This document shows, piece after piece, positions 1-6,737 of a DNA stretch of 64,000 nucleotides (position 1 is its first letter; every line of letters starts with the position of its first letter). The stretch covers positions 1-64,000 of the forward strand of contig NZ_SNYN01000017.1 of NCBI RefSeq assembly GCF_004363075.1, given 5' to 3'. The DNA is from Actinorugispora endophytica. Lineage in GTDB: Bacteria > Actinomycetota > Actinomycetes > Streptosporangiales > Streptosporangiaceae. The position numbers were made by a program, and so were the translations under genes. Under the pieces are notes generated by a model. That model was not told the origin of the DNA. It did not search any database and saw only the letters and a program-made list of their open reading frames with translations.

Positions 1-134
1 GGGGGGGGGGGGGGGGGGGGGGGGTCGGCCGCCCGGCTTCGCGGGGGGGGGGGGGGGGGGGGGGTTGGTGGGGGGGGGGGGCCCCCCCCCCCCCCCCGGG
101 GGGGGGGGGCCCCCCCCCCCCGGGGGGGGGCCCC
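1..134. other. Poly-G/poly-C low-complexity scaffold end
   Basis: Runs of G (1-24, 44-64 and others) alternate with runs of C from 81 to 134, with only short normal sequence at 25-43. No gene can be read here. Alternating pure G and pure C blocks at a contig edge are typical of base-calling failure or mis-assembly rather than biology, so the true sequence is unknown. Confidence 0.85.
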
Positions 135-150
135 ACCGCGCGGGATCGGA

Positions 151-321
151 TCAGGGAAAGCGGCGGCCCGCACGGGGGTTCCGGCGGGTGGCGCGGCGCA
201 GCTCCCGGGTGATGCGTTCGAGTTCGCCTCCTCCGCCGCGTCGGGGGGCGGGGCGCGCCGTTCGTCGCGAGCCCCCGAGGGCGCGGCGGGCACGGGCGAC
301 GATGCGATCGAGGGCGGACAT
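151..321 (-). CDS. Small basic hypothetical protein (56 aa)
   Basis: A short frame starts at an ATG preceded by GGGAG nine bases upstream and encodes a 56-residue Arg-rich peptide. An amphipathic-looking stretch (LERITRELRRATRR, about residues 34-47) could form a helix. It is on the same strand as, and downstream of, the antitoxin-like gene. No family is recognised and no function can be given. It ends only ~17 bases from the homopolymer artefact, so a chance frame in GC-rich DNA is a real alternative. Confidence 0.3.
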   Translation of the reverse strand: MSALDRIVARARRALGGSRRTARPAPRRGGGGELERITRELRRATRRNPRAGRRFP

Positions 322-431
322 CTGCGGATCACTCCCTTGGGTCGACTGCTGTTCGCCCTTCCGCTGCCCGCAGGGCGGCCGTTCATGCGCGCCGCGGCGG
401 GGCGGTCCCGCCGCGGCGCGCAGCCCCCTCG

Positions 432-641
432 TCAGCTCCCCGGATCGGGGTTCCGGCGTTTCCCCTGGTTCCTGAGGTACTCGCCGGCGCTGTCGCCGGC
501 CTTGTCGATGTGCTCGTCGTACTTGCCGCCGGTCTTCTTCTTGGCCATCTCCGCGGCCTTGTCGATCCCTTTCTCCGCCTTGTCGCTGTGCTCTCCGGCG
601 AGCCTCTTCGCCTTGTCGAAGGCGTCTCCGAGCTTGCCCAC
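432..641 (-). CDS. MT0933-type antitoxin-like small protein
   Basis: The 69-residue product begins GKLGDAFDKAK after a GTG start and is Lys/Asp/Glu-rich and helical throughout, with repeated DKA motifs (DKAK, DKAEKGIDKA, DKAG). This matches the actinobacterial family named after M. tuberculosis MT0933/Rv0909, annotated as an antitoxin. The GTG was chosen because GAGGGGG lies just upstream; an in-frame ATG at 698 adds 19 residues unlike the family. No partner toxin is visible beside it, so the antitoxin role is by family name only. A general stress-type helical protein is an alternative. Confidence 0.65.
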   Translation of the reverse strand: MGKLGDAFDKAKRLAGEHSDKAEKGIDKAAEMAKKKTGGKYDEHIDKAGDSAGEYLRNQGKRRNPDPGS

Positions 642-735
642 GCCGTCGCCCCCTCTGGTCGGACGGAGCCCTCCCGCTCCGCGCCTGCCCGTGGCCATAC
701 CCCGATGACCAGGGCGTATACCCGTCTGGGAGCGC

Positions 736-2082
736 TCAGACGCCCAGCACGACGCGTGCGACGGAGAAGTAGATGAGCAGACCGGTGGCGTCCACCAGGG
801 TCGAGACCAGCGGCGCGGACACCACCGCGGGGTCGACGCCGGCCCTGCGGGCCAGCAGCGGCATGGTGCTGCCGATGACGGCCGCCCAGGTGCAGATCGC
901 CACCACCGACAGCGCCACGGCGACCGCGATCCACGGGTCCACCAGCAGCGAGCCGATGGCCAGGGCGATCAGCGCGAGCATGACGCCCAGCAGCAGCCCG
1001 ACCCGGGACTCCTTCCAGGCGACCCGGGGCAGGTCCCTGATGCGCACCTCGCCCACGGCCAGCGCGCGCACGATGGCGGTGGCCGACTGCGAACCGACGT
1101 TGCCGCCGGTTCCGGTGAGCATCGGGACGAACAGGGCCAGCGCGGTCACCTCCTCCAGGGTGGCCTCGAACCCCTGCATGACGTTGACGGTCAGCGTCGA
1201 GGCGACGATGAGCAGCAGCAGCCAGACCGAGCGGGCGCGGGCCAGCCGCAGCACGCCGACCGCGGCGTAGTGGCCGCTCACCGGGCTGGCGCCGGACTGG
1301 CGGGCGATGTCCTCGGTGTCGGCCGCCTCGATCAGTTCCAGGGCGTCGTCGAAGGTGAGCAGCCCGACGAAGCGCTCCTCGGAGTCGACCACGGGCAGTG
1401 CGACGAGGTTGGCCTCCTGCATGAGGCGGGCCGCGTCCTCGGCGGGCTCGGTGGCGTAGGTCCGTGCGGCGAACACGTCCACCAGGTCCTTCAGGACGGT
1501 GTCGGGCGAGCTGGTGACGAGTTCGCTGAGCTGCACCGTACCGGCCAGGCGGCGGCCCGCGTCGACGACGGGCAGGACGTGGACGGTCTCGGCCGCCGCG
1601 CCTTTGGCGCGCACCACCTCGAGGGCGCGGGCGACCGTGATGTCGCGGTGCAGGACCACCGCCTCGGGCGTCATGTACCGGCCGACGGACTCCTCGGGGT
1701 AGCCCAGCAGCGCCGCGGTCATCCGGCGCTCGGCGGGGCTCAGCCCGGCCAGCGCCCGCGCGGCGATCTTGGCCGGGGCCTCCTCGATCAGGCGGGCGCG
1801 GTCGTCCGGCTCCATCTTCTCCAGCAGCTCGCGGAAGGCCCCGTCGCGCAGGCTCACGAGGATCTCCTGCTGCTGACCGGGGTCGAGCTCCTCGAAGACC
1901 TCCAGCTCCCGCTCCTTGTCCAGGAGACGGAAGGGGACGACGGCGAGCGCCGAGTCCATTCGGGCCAACGCGTCGGCGATCTCGTAGAAGGGGTGCTCGG
2001 CCAGCCACAGCCGCATCCCGATCAGGTCGTTGGCGGCGACCAGGTCTGCCAGCTCGACCGGCTCGTCCTCGGATTGGGTCAT
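736..2082 (-). CDS. mgtE: Magnesium transporter MgtE
   Basis: A 448-residue MgtE-family Mg2+ channel/transporter of the cytoplasmic membrane. In order: an N-terminal helical superhelix domain with the ELDPGQQQEIL and RLIEEAPA motifs (to ~125), a pair of CBS domains (~130-260; YMTPEAVVL begins the first), a connecting helix, and five membrane segments (~280-448) with the pore signature GTGGNVGSQS. Length is normal. In known MgtE proteins the CBS/N domains close the pore when Mg2+ is high. The ATG overlaps the TGA of the upstream phosphatase gene (TGATG), which implies translational coupling; a more upstream start in the same frame would lie inside that gene. Confidence 0.95.
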   Translation of the reverse strand: MTQSEDEPVELADLVAANDLIGMRLWLAEHPFYEIADALARMDSALAVVPFRLLDKERELEVFEELDPGQQQEILVSLRDGAFRELLEKMEPDDRARLIEEAPAKIAARALAGLSPAERRMTAALLGYPEESVGRYMTPEAVVLHRDITVARALEVVRAKGAAAETVHVLPVVDAGRRLAGTVQLSELVTSSPDTVLKDLVDVFAARTYATEPAEDAARLMQEANLVALPVVDSEERFVGLLTFDDALELIEAADTEDIARQSGASPVSGHYAAVGVLRLARARSVWLLLLIVASTLTVNVMQGFEATLEEVTALALFVPMLTGTGGNVGSQSATAIVRALAVGEVRIRDLPRVAWKESRVGLLLGVMLALIALAIGSLLVDPWIAVAVALSVVAICTWAAVIGSTMPLLARRAGVDPAVVSAPLVSTLVDATGLLIYFSVARVVLGV

Positions 2083-3185
2083 CAGCTTCGCCAGATCACC
2101 ACGAGGGCGCAGTCGTCGTTCTTGTCCTTGCTCAGGGTGTGCACGAGGTCCTCGGCGCCGCGGCCGAAGCCCTCGGCCACCAGGTTCTCGGCCTCGCCCA
2201 GGAGTTTGTCCACCCCGGAGTCGAGGTCCTCGCCGGGCGTTTCGATGAGGCCGTCCGTGTAGAGCATGATGGCGTCGCCGGGGCGCAGCCGCCCCCGTAC
2301 GGCCGGATAGCTCATCGAGGGGATGACCCCGAGCACGACGCCCTTGGCGTCGGTGGTGCCCCACCCGCCGGTCGCGCTGTCGAACTGCACGGCGGGCGGG
2401 TGCCCCGCCGAGGCGAGGAGGTACTCCCCCGTCACCAGGTCGACGCTCAGGTGCACCGCGGTGACGAAGCCCTCGCCGACGGCGGTGCGCATCAGGTAGT
2501 CGTTGCAGTGCTCCAGGAACTCACCGCGCGGGACCGCGCTGATCAGGCCGCCGAAGGCGCCCGAGAGCAGCAGCGCGCGGGTGCCGGCGTCCACGCCCTT
2601 GCCGGAGACGTCGACCACGGCGACGTCGAGCCGGTCGTCCCGGCGCATGGAGACCACGAAGTCGCCGCCGAAGGACGAGCCACCCGCCTGGCGCAGGACC
2701 GCGGTGGAGTCCCAGCCGCGCGGGAGGTCGGGCAGGAGGCCCTGGGTGCGCAGGCGGTCGCGCAGTTCGAGGAGCATCTTCTCCCCGCTGAGCCCCTGCA
2801 CGCCGAGCTGCTCGCGTACCCCCGACAGCAGGTAGGCCAGGACCGCGGTGACGCCGATGGTGACGGCGAGGCCCGGGCCGACCTGGCCGAGGTCCAGGGC
2901 GTAGGCGGTGAACGCCAGGACGGCGGCGACGACGGCGAGCAGGAAGGCCAGGCTCTTGCGTTTGAGCAGCAGGCCGCCCGCCAGGACGGTGAGGATGACG
3001 GCGCTGGGCGGGAACCATCCCGTGGGACCCCACACCGCTCCGACACCGATGCCGACGGCGAGCAGGACGAGGGTGATCAGGACGAGGCGGTAGCGGAAGA
3101 GCACTTTGCGTTTGAGCAGCGCGACAGCGCGTCGCACCAGTGAGCGGGCGAAACGAAGGATTCTGGTGGGCGGCGAAGTGCTCAT
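2082..3185 (-). CDS. Membrane-anchored SpoIIE-type PP2C phosphatase
   Basis: The 367-residue protein has a basic N-terminus, about four hydrophobic segments (~32-125), a short linker and a C-terminal SpoIIE/PP2C-like phosphatase domain (~150-367). Metal-binding motifs are present: GGDF (~171), DVSGKG (~194), DGLIE and DDCALVV near the C-terminus, so it should be catalytically active on Ser/Thr phosphates. Actinobacterial relatives often dephosphorylate anti-anti-sigma factors; no such partner is adjacent. It is coupled by TGATG to mgtE. A TAAAGT hexamer ends nine bases before the ATG, so the transcript may be leaderless. Confidence 0.9.
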   Translation of the reverse strand: MSTSPPTRILRFARSLVRRAVALLKRKVLFRYRLVLITLVLLAVGIGVGAVWGPTGWFPPSAVILTVLAGGLLLKRKSLAFLLAVVAAVLAFTAYALDLGQVGPGLAVTIGVTAVLAYLLSGVREQLGVQGLSGEKMLLELRDRLRTQGLLPDLPRGWDSTAVLRQAGGSSFGGDFVVSMRRDDRLDVAVVDVSGKGVDAGTRALLLSGAFGGLISAVPRGEFLEHCNDYLMRTAVGEGFVTAVHLSVDLVTGEYLLASAGHPPAVQFDSATGGWGTTDAKGVVLGVIPSMSYPAVRGRLRPGDAIMLYTDGLIETPGEDLDSGVDKLLGEAENLVAEGFGRGAEDLVHTLSKDKNDDCALVVIWRS

Positions 3186-3194
3186 CGCTGCCGA

Positions 3195-3200
3195 ACTTTA
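3195..3200 (-). promoter_or_regulatory. Putative -10 for phosphatase-mgtE unit
   Basis: Minus-strand TAAAGT with nine bases to the ATG at 3185. The spacing is compatible with transcription starting at or next to the start codon. No clear -35 was found. Confidence 0.35.
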
Positions 3201-3350
3201 GCGCGCGAAACCCACCCAAGCACGTCGCCCCACGGGCATTCCGTTCGAGACTTCGCATAACGGGCCAACCGATATGCGCCCAGGGCGCACCCCGAAAAAT
3301 TCACAGAACGATTCATGATCCAGTATGGGCCCCAACTGCCGCCGCCGTCA

Positions 3351-3374
3351 GGCGAACGGCCTATCCCGTTCGCC
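3351..3374. repeat. 9-bp inverted repeat, possible operator
   Basis: GGCGAACGG and CCGTTCGCC flank a 6-base spacer in the divergent intergenic region. It could be an operator or a hairpin in the leader of the acetyltransferase gene. Nothing else supports either role. Confidence 0.35.
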
Positions 3375-3553
3375 GAACGGACCGGGACCGCCCTCCCGGG
3401 CGGCCGGCTCCGTCGAGCGGGACGGACCGGCGGACCACGTCCGCCACATCCTGCCACAGGTGCCTCCTGCCAGTTCAAAACGGGTACAAGAGCGAGATCT
3501 GGACGCCAAAAACCCGTGGCGCCCGACCGTGCCGCACTGGTAGGGACTACACC

Positions 3554-4816
3554 ATGCCCAACACGCACCCCGCGGTCGCCCACGAGGCATGGACCGTACG
3601 CCCCGTCACCGAACCGGAGTTCCCCGACTTCTCCAGGACCTGCGCCGAGGCTCTGCTCAGTCCGGTCACGAGCGAGGAGCGGATCGAGCTGCACCTCGCC
3701 AACACCGACCTCGACCGCACGCTCGCCGCCTTCGACGGGGACCGGATCGTGGGCACCACGCAGGTGCACTCCTTCCAGATGGCGCTGCCGGGCGGGGTCC
3801 GGCCGGTCGCGGGCGTCTCCGCGGTCGGGGTGCTGCCCACGCACCGCCGCCGGGGCGTGCTCACCGCGCTGATGCGGCGCCAACTCCGCGACGTGTACGA
3901 GCGCGGGGAGGCCGTGGCCGCGCTGTTCGCCTCCGAGGGCGGGATCTACGGCCGGTTCGGCTACGGACTGGCCGCGCTGTCCGGGACCGTCACCGTCCGC
4001 AAGGGGGAGGGCGTGCTGCGCCCGGACGCTCCGCGCGACCCCGCGCTGCGGCTGCGCATGGCCGCCCCCGCCGCGGCGCGCGAGGAGCTGGCCGTGGTGC
4101 ACCGGACCGCCGTGCCCGCCCGCGTCGGGGAGTTCCACCGCGGCGAGCGGTGGTGGGACCGGGTCCTGCGGGACCCCGAGACGGACCGGGGCGGTTTCAG
4201 CCCCTGCAAGGCCGTCCTGGTGGAGGACGGCGCGGGGCCGCTGGGGTACGCGCTGTACAGGGTGAAGCAGGACTGGGACGAATTCGGCAACGCCGACGGC
4301 TCGCTGAAGGTTGTGGAACTCCAGGCCACCGACCCCGCGGCCCACGCCATGCTGTGGGAGTTCCTGCTCAACCGCGACCTGGTGGGCACCGTCACCGCCG
4401 ACCTGCGGCCCGCCGACGACCCCCTGCTGTACCTGCTGGCCGACCGCAACCGGGCGCGCATGACCCTGGACACCGGTTTCTGGGGGCGGCTGGTGGACCT
4501 GCCCAAGGCGCTGTCCGAGCGCTCCTACGCGGCTCCGGTGGATGTGGTCGTCGAGGTGTCCGACCCGGTGTGCCCGTGGAACGAGGGCCGCTGGCACCTG
4601 TCCGCGGACACCCGCTCGGCGCACTGCGAGCGCACCGAGCGCGAGGCCGACCTCGCGCTCGGCGTGGGGACGCTCGGCTCGGCGTACATGGGCGGCGAGC
4701 GCCTCACCTCGTACGCCGCGGCCGGTCTGGTGCACCGGGCCCGCCCGGGCGCGGTGGCGGAGCTGTCCACCGCGCTGGTCACGCCGGCGCTGCCGCACTG
4801 CTCGGCCATCTTCTGA
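3554..4816 (+). CDS. Eis-family GNAT N-acetyltransferase
   Basis: The 420-residue protein has the tripartite layout of Eis proteins: an N-terminal GNAT domain with the acetyl-CoA loop (VSAVGVLPTHRRRGVLTALM, ~97-116), a second GNAT-like domain, and a C-terminal SCP2-like domain. It ends in Phe (CSAIF), and in Eis the C-terminal carboxylate acts in catalysis; the FGYGLA motif carries the conserved Tyr. M. tuberculosis Eis acetylates aminoglycosides at several positions and also Lys residues; the natural substrate here is unknown. The ATG is preceded by AGGGA. It is convergent with rpiB. Confidence 0.9.
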   Translation: MPNTHPAVAHEAWTVRPVTEPEFPDFSRTCAEALLSPVTSEERIELHLANTDLDRTLAAFDGDRIVGTTQVHSFQMALPGGVRPVAGVSAVGVLPTHRRRGVLTALMRRQLRDVYERGEAVAALFASEGGIYGRFGYGLAALSGTVTVRKGEGVLRPDAPRDPALRLRMAAPAAAREELAVVHRTAVPARVGEFHRGERWWDRVLRDPETDRGGFSPCKAVLVEDGAGPLGYALYRVKQDWDEFGNADGSLKVVELQATDPAAHAMLWEFLLNRDLVGTVTADLRPADDPLLYLLADRNRARMTLDTGFWGRLVDLPKALSERSYAAPVDVVVEVSDPVCPWNEGRWHLSADTRSAHCERTEREADLALGVGTLGSAYMGGERLTSYAAAGLVHRARPGAVAELSTALVTPALPHCSAIF

Positions 4817-4830
4817 CGGGGCGGTCCCTC

Positions 4831-4895
4831 GCCGATCTCGGCCTTTCCGGGGTCTCAACCGCCTCCACGGCCCCGGAAGGGCCGAGGTCGGCGGG
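4831..4895. terminator. Bidirectional terminator between eis-like gene and rpiB
   Basis: A long imperfect inverted repeat: about 22-bp arms with a few mismatches, ending in a perfect CCTTTCCGGGG-like stem, and an 18-base loop. It lies between two convergent genes, so it may stop transcription from both sides. There is no U-tract. Confidence 0.6.
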
Positions 4896-4917
4896 GAGGA
4901 CCGCTACGGACCGGACG

Positions 4918-5385
4918 CTAGGGCAGCGGAGGGAGCTCGCCGGTGCGCTCGTAGGTCGAGAGCATGTCGATCCGGCGGCCGTGCCGCTCCTCGCCGCTGT
5001 AGGGCGTGGACAGGAAGACCTCGACGAAGCCGACGACCTCTTCGGGCGAGTGCATCCGGGCGCCGATGCCGATCACGTTGGCGTTGTTGTGCTCGCGGGA
5101 CAGCCGCGCCGTGTCGGTGCTCCAGGCCAGGGCCGCCCGTACGCCCTTGACCTTGTTCGCGGCGATCTGCTCGCCGTTGCCTGAGCCGCCCAGCACGATG
5201 CCGAGCGCTCCCGCGTCGCCGGCGACGCCCTCCGCCGCGCGGAGTACGAACGGGGGGTAGTCGTCGACCGCGTCGTAGACGGTCGGTCCGGCGTCGACGA
5301 CCTCGTGTCCCTGCTCCTTGAGCCAGGAGACGAGGTGCTCCTTCAGTTCGTAGCCGGCATGGTCGGATCCAATGTAAACACGCAC
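4918..5385 (-). CDS. rpiB: Ribose-5-phosphate isomerase B
   Basis: The 155-residue enzyme interconverts ribose 5-phosphate and ribulose 5-phosphate in the pentose phosphate pathway. The N-terminus shows the RpiB substrate motif GSDHAGYELK. The catalytic loop reads GGSGNGEQIAANK, with Glu where E. coli RpiB has a catalytic Cys region; this is the actinobacterial subtype, as in M. tuberculosis, where that Glu is the base. The GTG at 5385 gives the usual start (VRVYIGSDHAG); an ATG 21 bases upstream would add seven residues. Confidence 0.95.
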   Translation of the reverse strand: MRVYIGSDHAGYELKEHLVSWLKEQGHEVVDAGPTVYDAVDDYPPFVLRAAEGVAGDAGALGIVLGGSGNGEQIAANKVKGVRAALAWSTDTARLSREHNNANVIGIGARMHSPEEVVGFVEVFLSTPYSGEERHGRRIDMLSTYERTGELPPLP

Positions 5386-5428
5386 GCCCCCAGTCTGGCA
5401 GGTCACCGGGGGGAACGCGGCCCGGGCG

Positions 5429-5470
5429 CGCCGGCGCCCGGCGGCCGTGAGCGGCCGCCGGGCGCCGGCG
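5429..5470 (-). terminator. Perfect 19-bp hairpin
   Basis: Arms 5429-5447 and 5452-5470 pair perfectly around a 4-base loop (TGAG). It lies just downstream of the mini membrane protein gene and upstream of rpiB, and is likely a terminator isolating rpiB. Confidence 0.65.
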
Positions 5471-5488
5471 TGGTTCCGGTGTCCGGGG

Positions 5489-5632
5489 CTACGCCCCGAT
5501 CCCTGCCTGGAAGACCGCGATGCCGAGCACCCCGAAGAGGATCCCGGACACGATGGCGACGACGTTCACCAGGACGATGGCCTTGAGGTCCTTGCTCACG
5601 GGGCCGGCCTTGGACGCGGACGACTGACTCAA
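5489..5632 (-). CDS. Single-pass mini membrane protein (47 aa)
   Basis: A 47-residue frame starts at TTG with GAGGTGG six bases upstream. It has a polar N-terminus (SQSSASKAGPVSKDLKA) followed by one long hydrophobic segment (~18-41) and a short tail. An internal GTG (residue 12) is an alternative start. The strong ribosome binding site and the perfect hairpin just after the stop support a real gene. I do not recognise a family; small cytoplasmic-membrane peptides of this type are common next to housekeeping genes. Confidence 0.6.
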   Translation of the reverse strand: MSQSSASKAGPVSKDLKAIVLVNVVAIVSGILFGVLGIAVFQAGIGA

Positions 5633-5726
5633 CTCAAACCACCTCGGCGTGATCGGGCAACGTGCTCACCGGAGATTTTGTCATAGTCCGTCATGGTTCG
5701 GGATCGGGGACGGGTCGATCCGCGCC

Positions 5727-5897
5727 TCATCCCCAGTGCGGGGGGACCTCGCGCGCCAGCTCGTCGATCCGGGAGTCGCCGTCCCCGTCCCCGACCGGCT
5801 CGCCCCAGCCCGCGCCGCGCTCGTCCGCGGTGGTGTCGGGCAGGATGTCCAGGTCGTCGTCGAAGAAGACCGGGCGCTCCTCATCCGGTTCGCTCAT
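5727..5897 (-). CDS. Small acidic hypothetical protein (56 aa)
   Basis: A 56-residue, strongly acidic product (FFDDDLDILPDTT, GDGDGDSRIDELARE) starts at an ATG preceded by GGAAGGG. It lies 26 bases downstream of the Rv2466c-like gene on the same strand and is probably cotranscribed with it. No domain is recognised. The composition suggests a mostly disordered polypeptide with a short helix at the C-terminus. Confidence 0.6.
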   Translation of the reverse strand: MSEPDEERPVFFDDDLDILPDTTADERGAGWGEPVGDGDGDSRIDELAREVPPHWG

Positions 5898-5923
5898 GCT
5901 CGCCCTTCCGGTCGGGGATCGGT

Positions 5924-6523
5924 TCAGTCGAAGATCGGTTCGCGGGTGCGGCTGCGCTTGAGCTCGAAGAACCCGTCGGTCCCCGCGACCAGCAGGACGC
6001 CGTCCCACAACCGCCCCGCGGCCTCGCCCCGGGGCGCGGGGGACACGACCGGACCGAAGAACGAGACTCCCTCGACCGATACCACCGGGGTTCCCACCTC
6101 CTGGCCGACCCTGTCCATGCCGTCGTGGTGCGACTTGCGCAGGGCCTCATCGTAGTCAGTGCTCCCGGCCGCCTCGACGAGGTCCGCGGGCAGGCCCGCG
6201 TCGGCCAGGGCCGCGGCGATGGTCTCCACCGTGTAGGGCTCCGCGCGGTTGTGCAGGCGGGTGCCGAGCGCGGTGTAGAACGGGCCCAGCACCTCGTTGC
6301 CCAGGCGCTGCTCGGCCGCGATGGCCACGCGCACGCCCCGCCACCTCTCCTCCGGCTGCGCCTCCCTGCCCTCGTTCAGCACCGCCAGGCTCATGACGTG
6401 CCAACGCGCCCGCACCGGGCGGACCTTCTCCACCTCCAGAAGCCAGCGCGAGGCCATCCACGCCCACGGACACAGAGGGTCGAACCAGAGGTCAACGGTG
6501 GTTCTCTCATCGGTCAACGTCAT
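5924..6523 (-). CDS. DsbA-like oxidoreductase of the Rv2466c family
   Basis: The 199-residue protein has the thioredoxin/DsbA fold pattern with a helical insertion and starts [12 protein letters not shown]. It resembles Rv2466c of M. tuberculosis, a mycothiol-dependent reductase that can activate nitro-drugs. The active-site motif is C18-P-W-A, so the second (resolving) Cys of a CxxC pair is absent and a mechanism using one Cys plus a low-molecular-weight thiol is likely. The cis-Pro region is GTPVVSVEG. It has no signal peptide, so it is cytoplasmic. It is divergent from pepN. Confidence 0.85.
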   Translation of the reverse strand: MTLTDERTTVDLWFDPLCPWAWMASRWLLEVEKVRPVRARWHVMSLAVLNEGREAQPEERWRGVRVAIAAEQRLGNEVLGPFYTALGTRLHNRAEPYTVETIAAALADAGLPADLVEAAGSTDYDEALRKSHHDGMDRVGQEVGTPVVSVEGVSFFGPVVSPAPRGEAAGRLWDGVLLVAGTDGFFELKRSRTREPIFD

Positions 6524-6737
6524 CTCTCCTCACGTCTTCACCCACGGACAGGAGCACGGTCGGCCCGGGCCGTCGCGTCCTCCAGTGGGAAACCACCGGA
6601 AACGTTTCCGCATTCCAGCCCTTGGCGTGGCAGGATCGATCCTGATCATCAACCAGGCCGCCCGCCCGCACGGCTGCGGACGCGGCGGCGGTCATCGAAA
6701 CGGCCGGCGACGACGGCGGCCGCGAAGGGAGCGGGTC

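Larger units (their letters stand above)
3186..3553. other. Divergent intergenic region
   Basis: No convincing gene. It separates the phosphatase gene (minus) from the acetyltransferase gene (plus), so promoters for both should lie here. The only structures I see are the TAAAGT hexamer near the phosphatase start and a perfect 9-bp inverted repeat at 3351-3374. Confidence 0.6.

Noticed and set aside
2083-2364. Upstream extension of mgtE and an M-box riboswitch
   Set aside because: The start codon overlaps the stop of the upstream gene, so there is no leader; the extension would be encoded inside the phosphatase gene and is Arg/Gly-rich noise.
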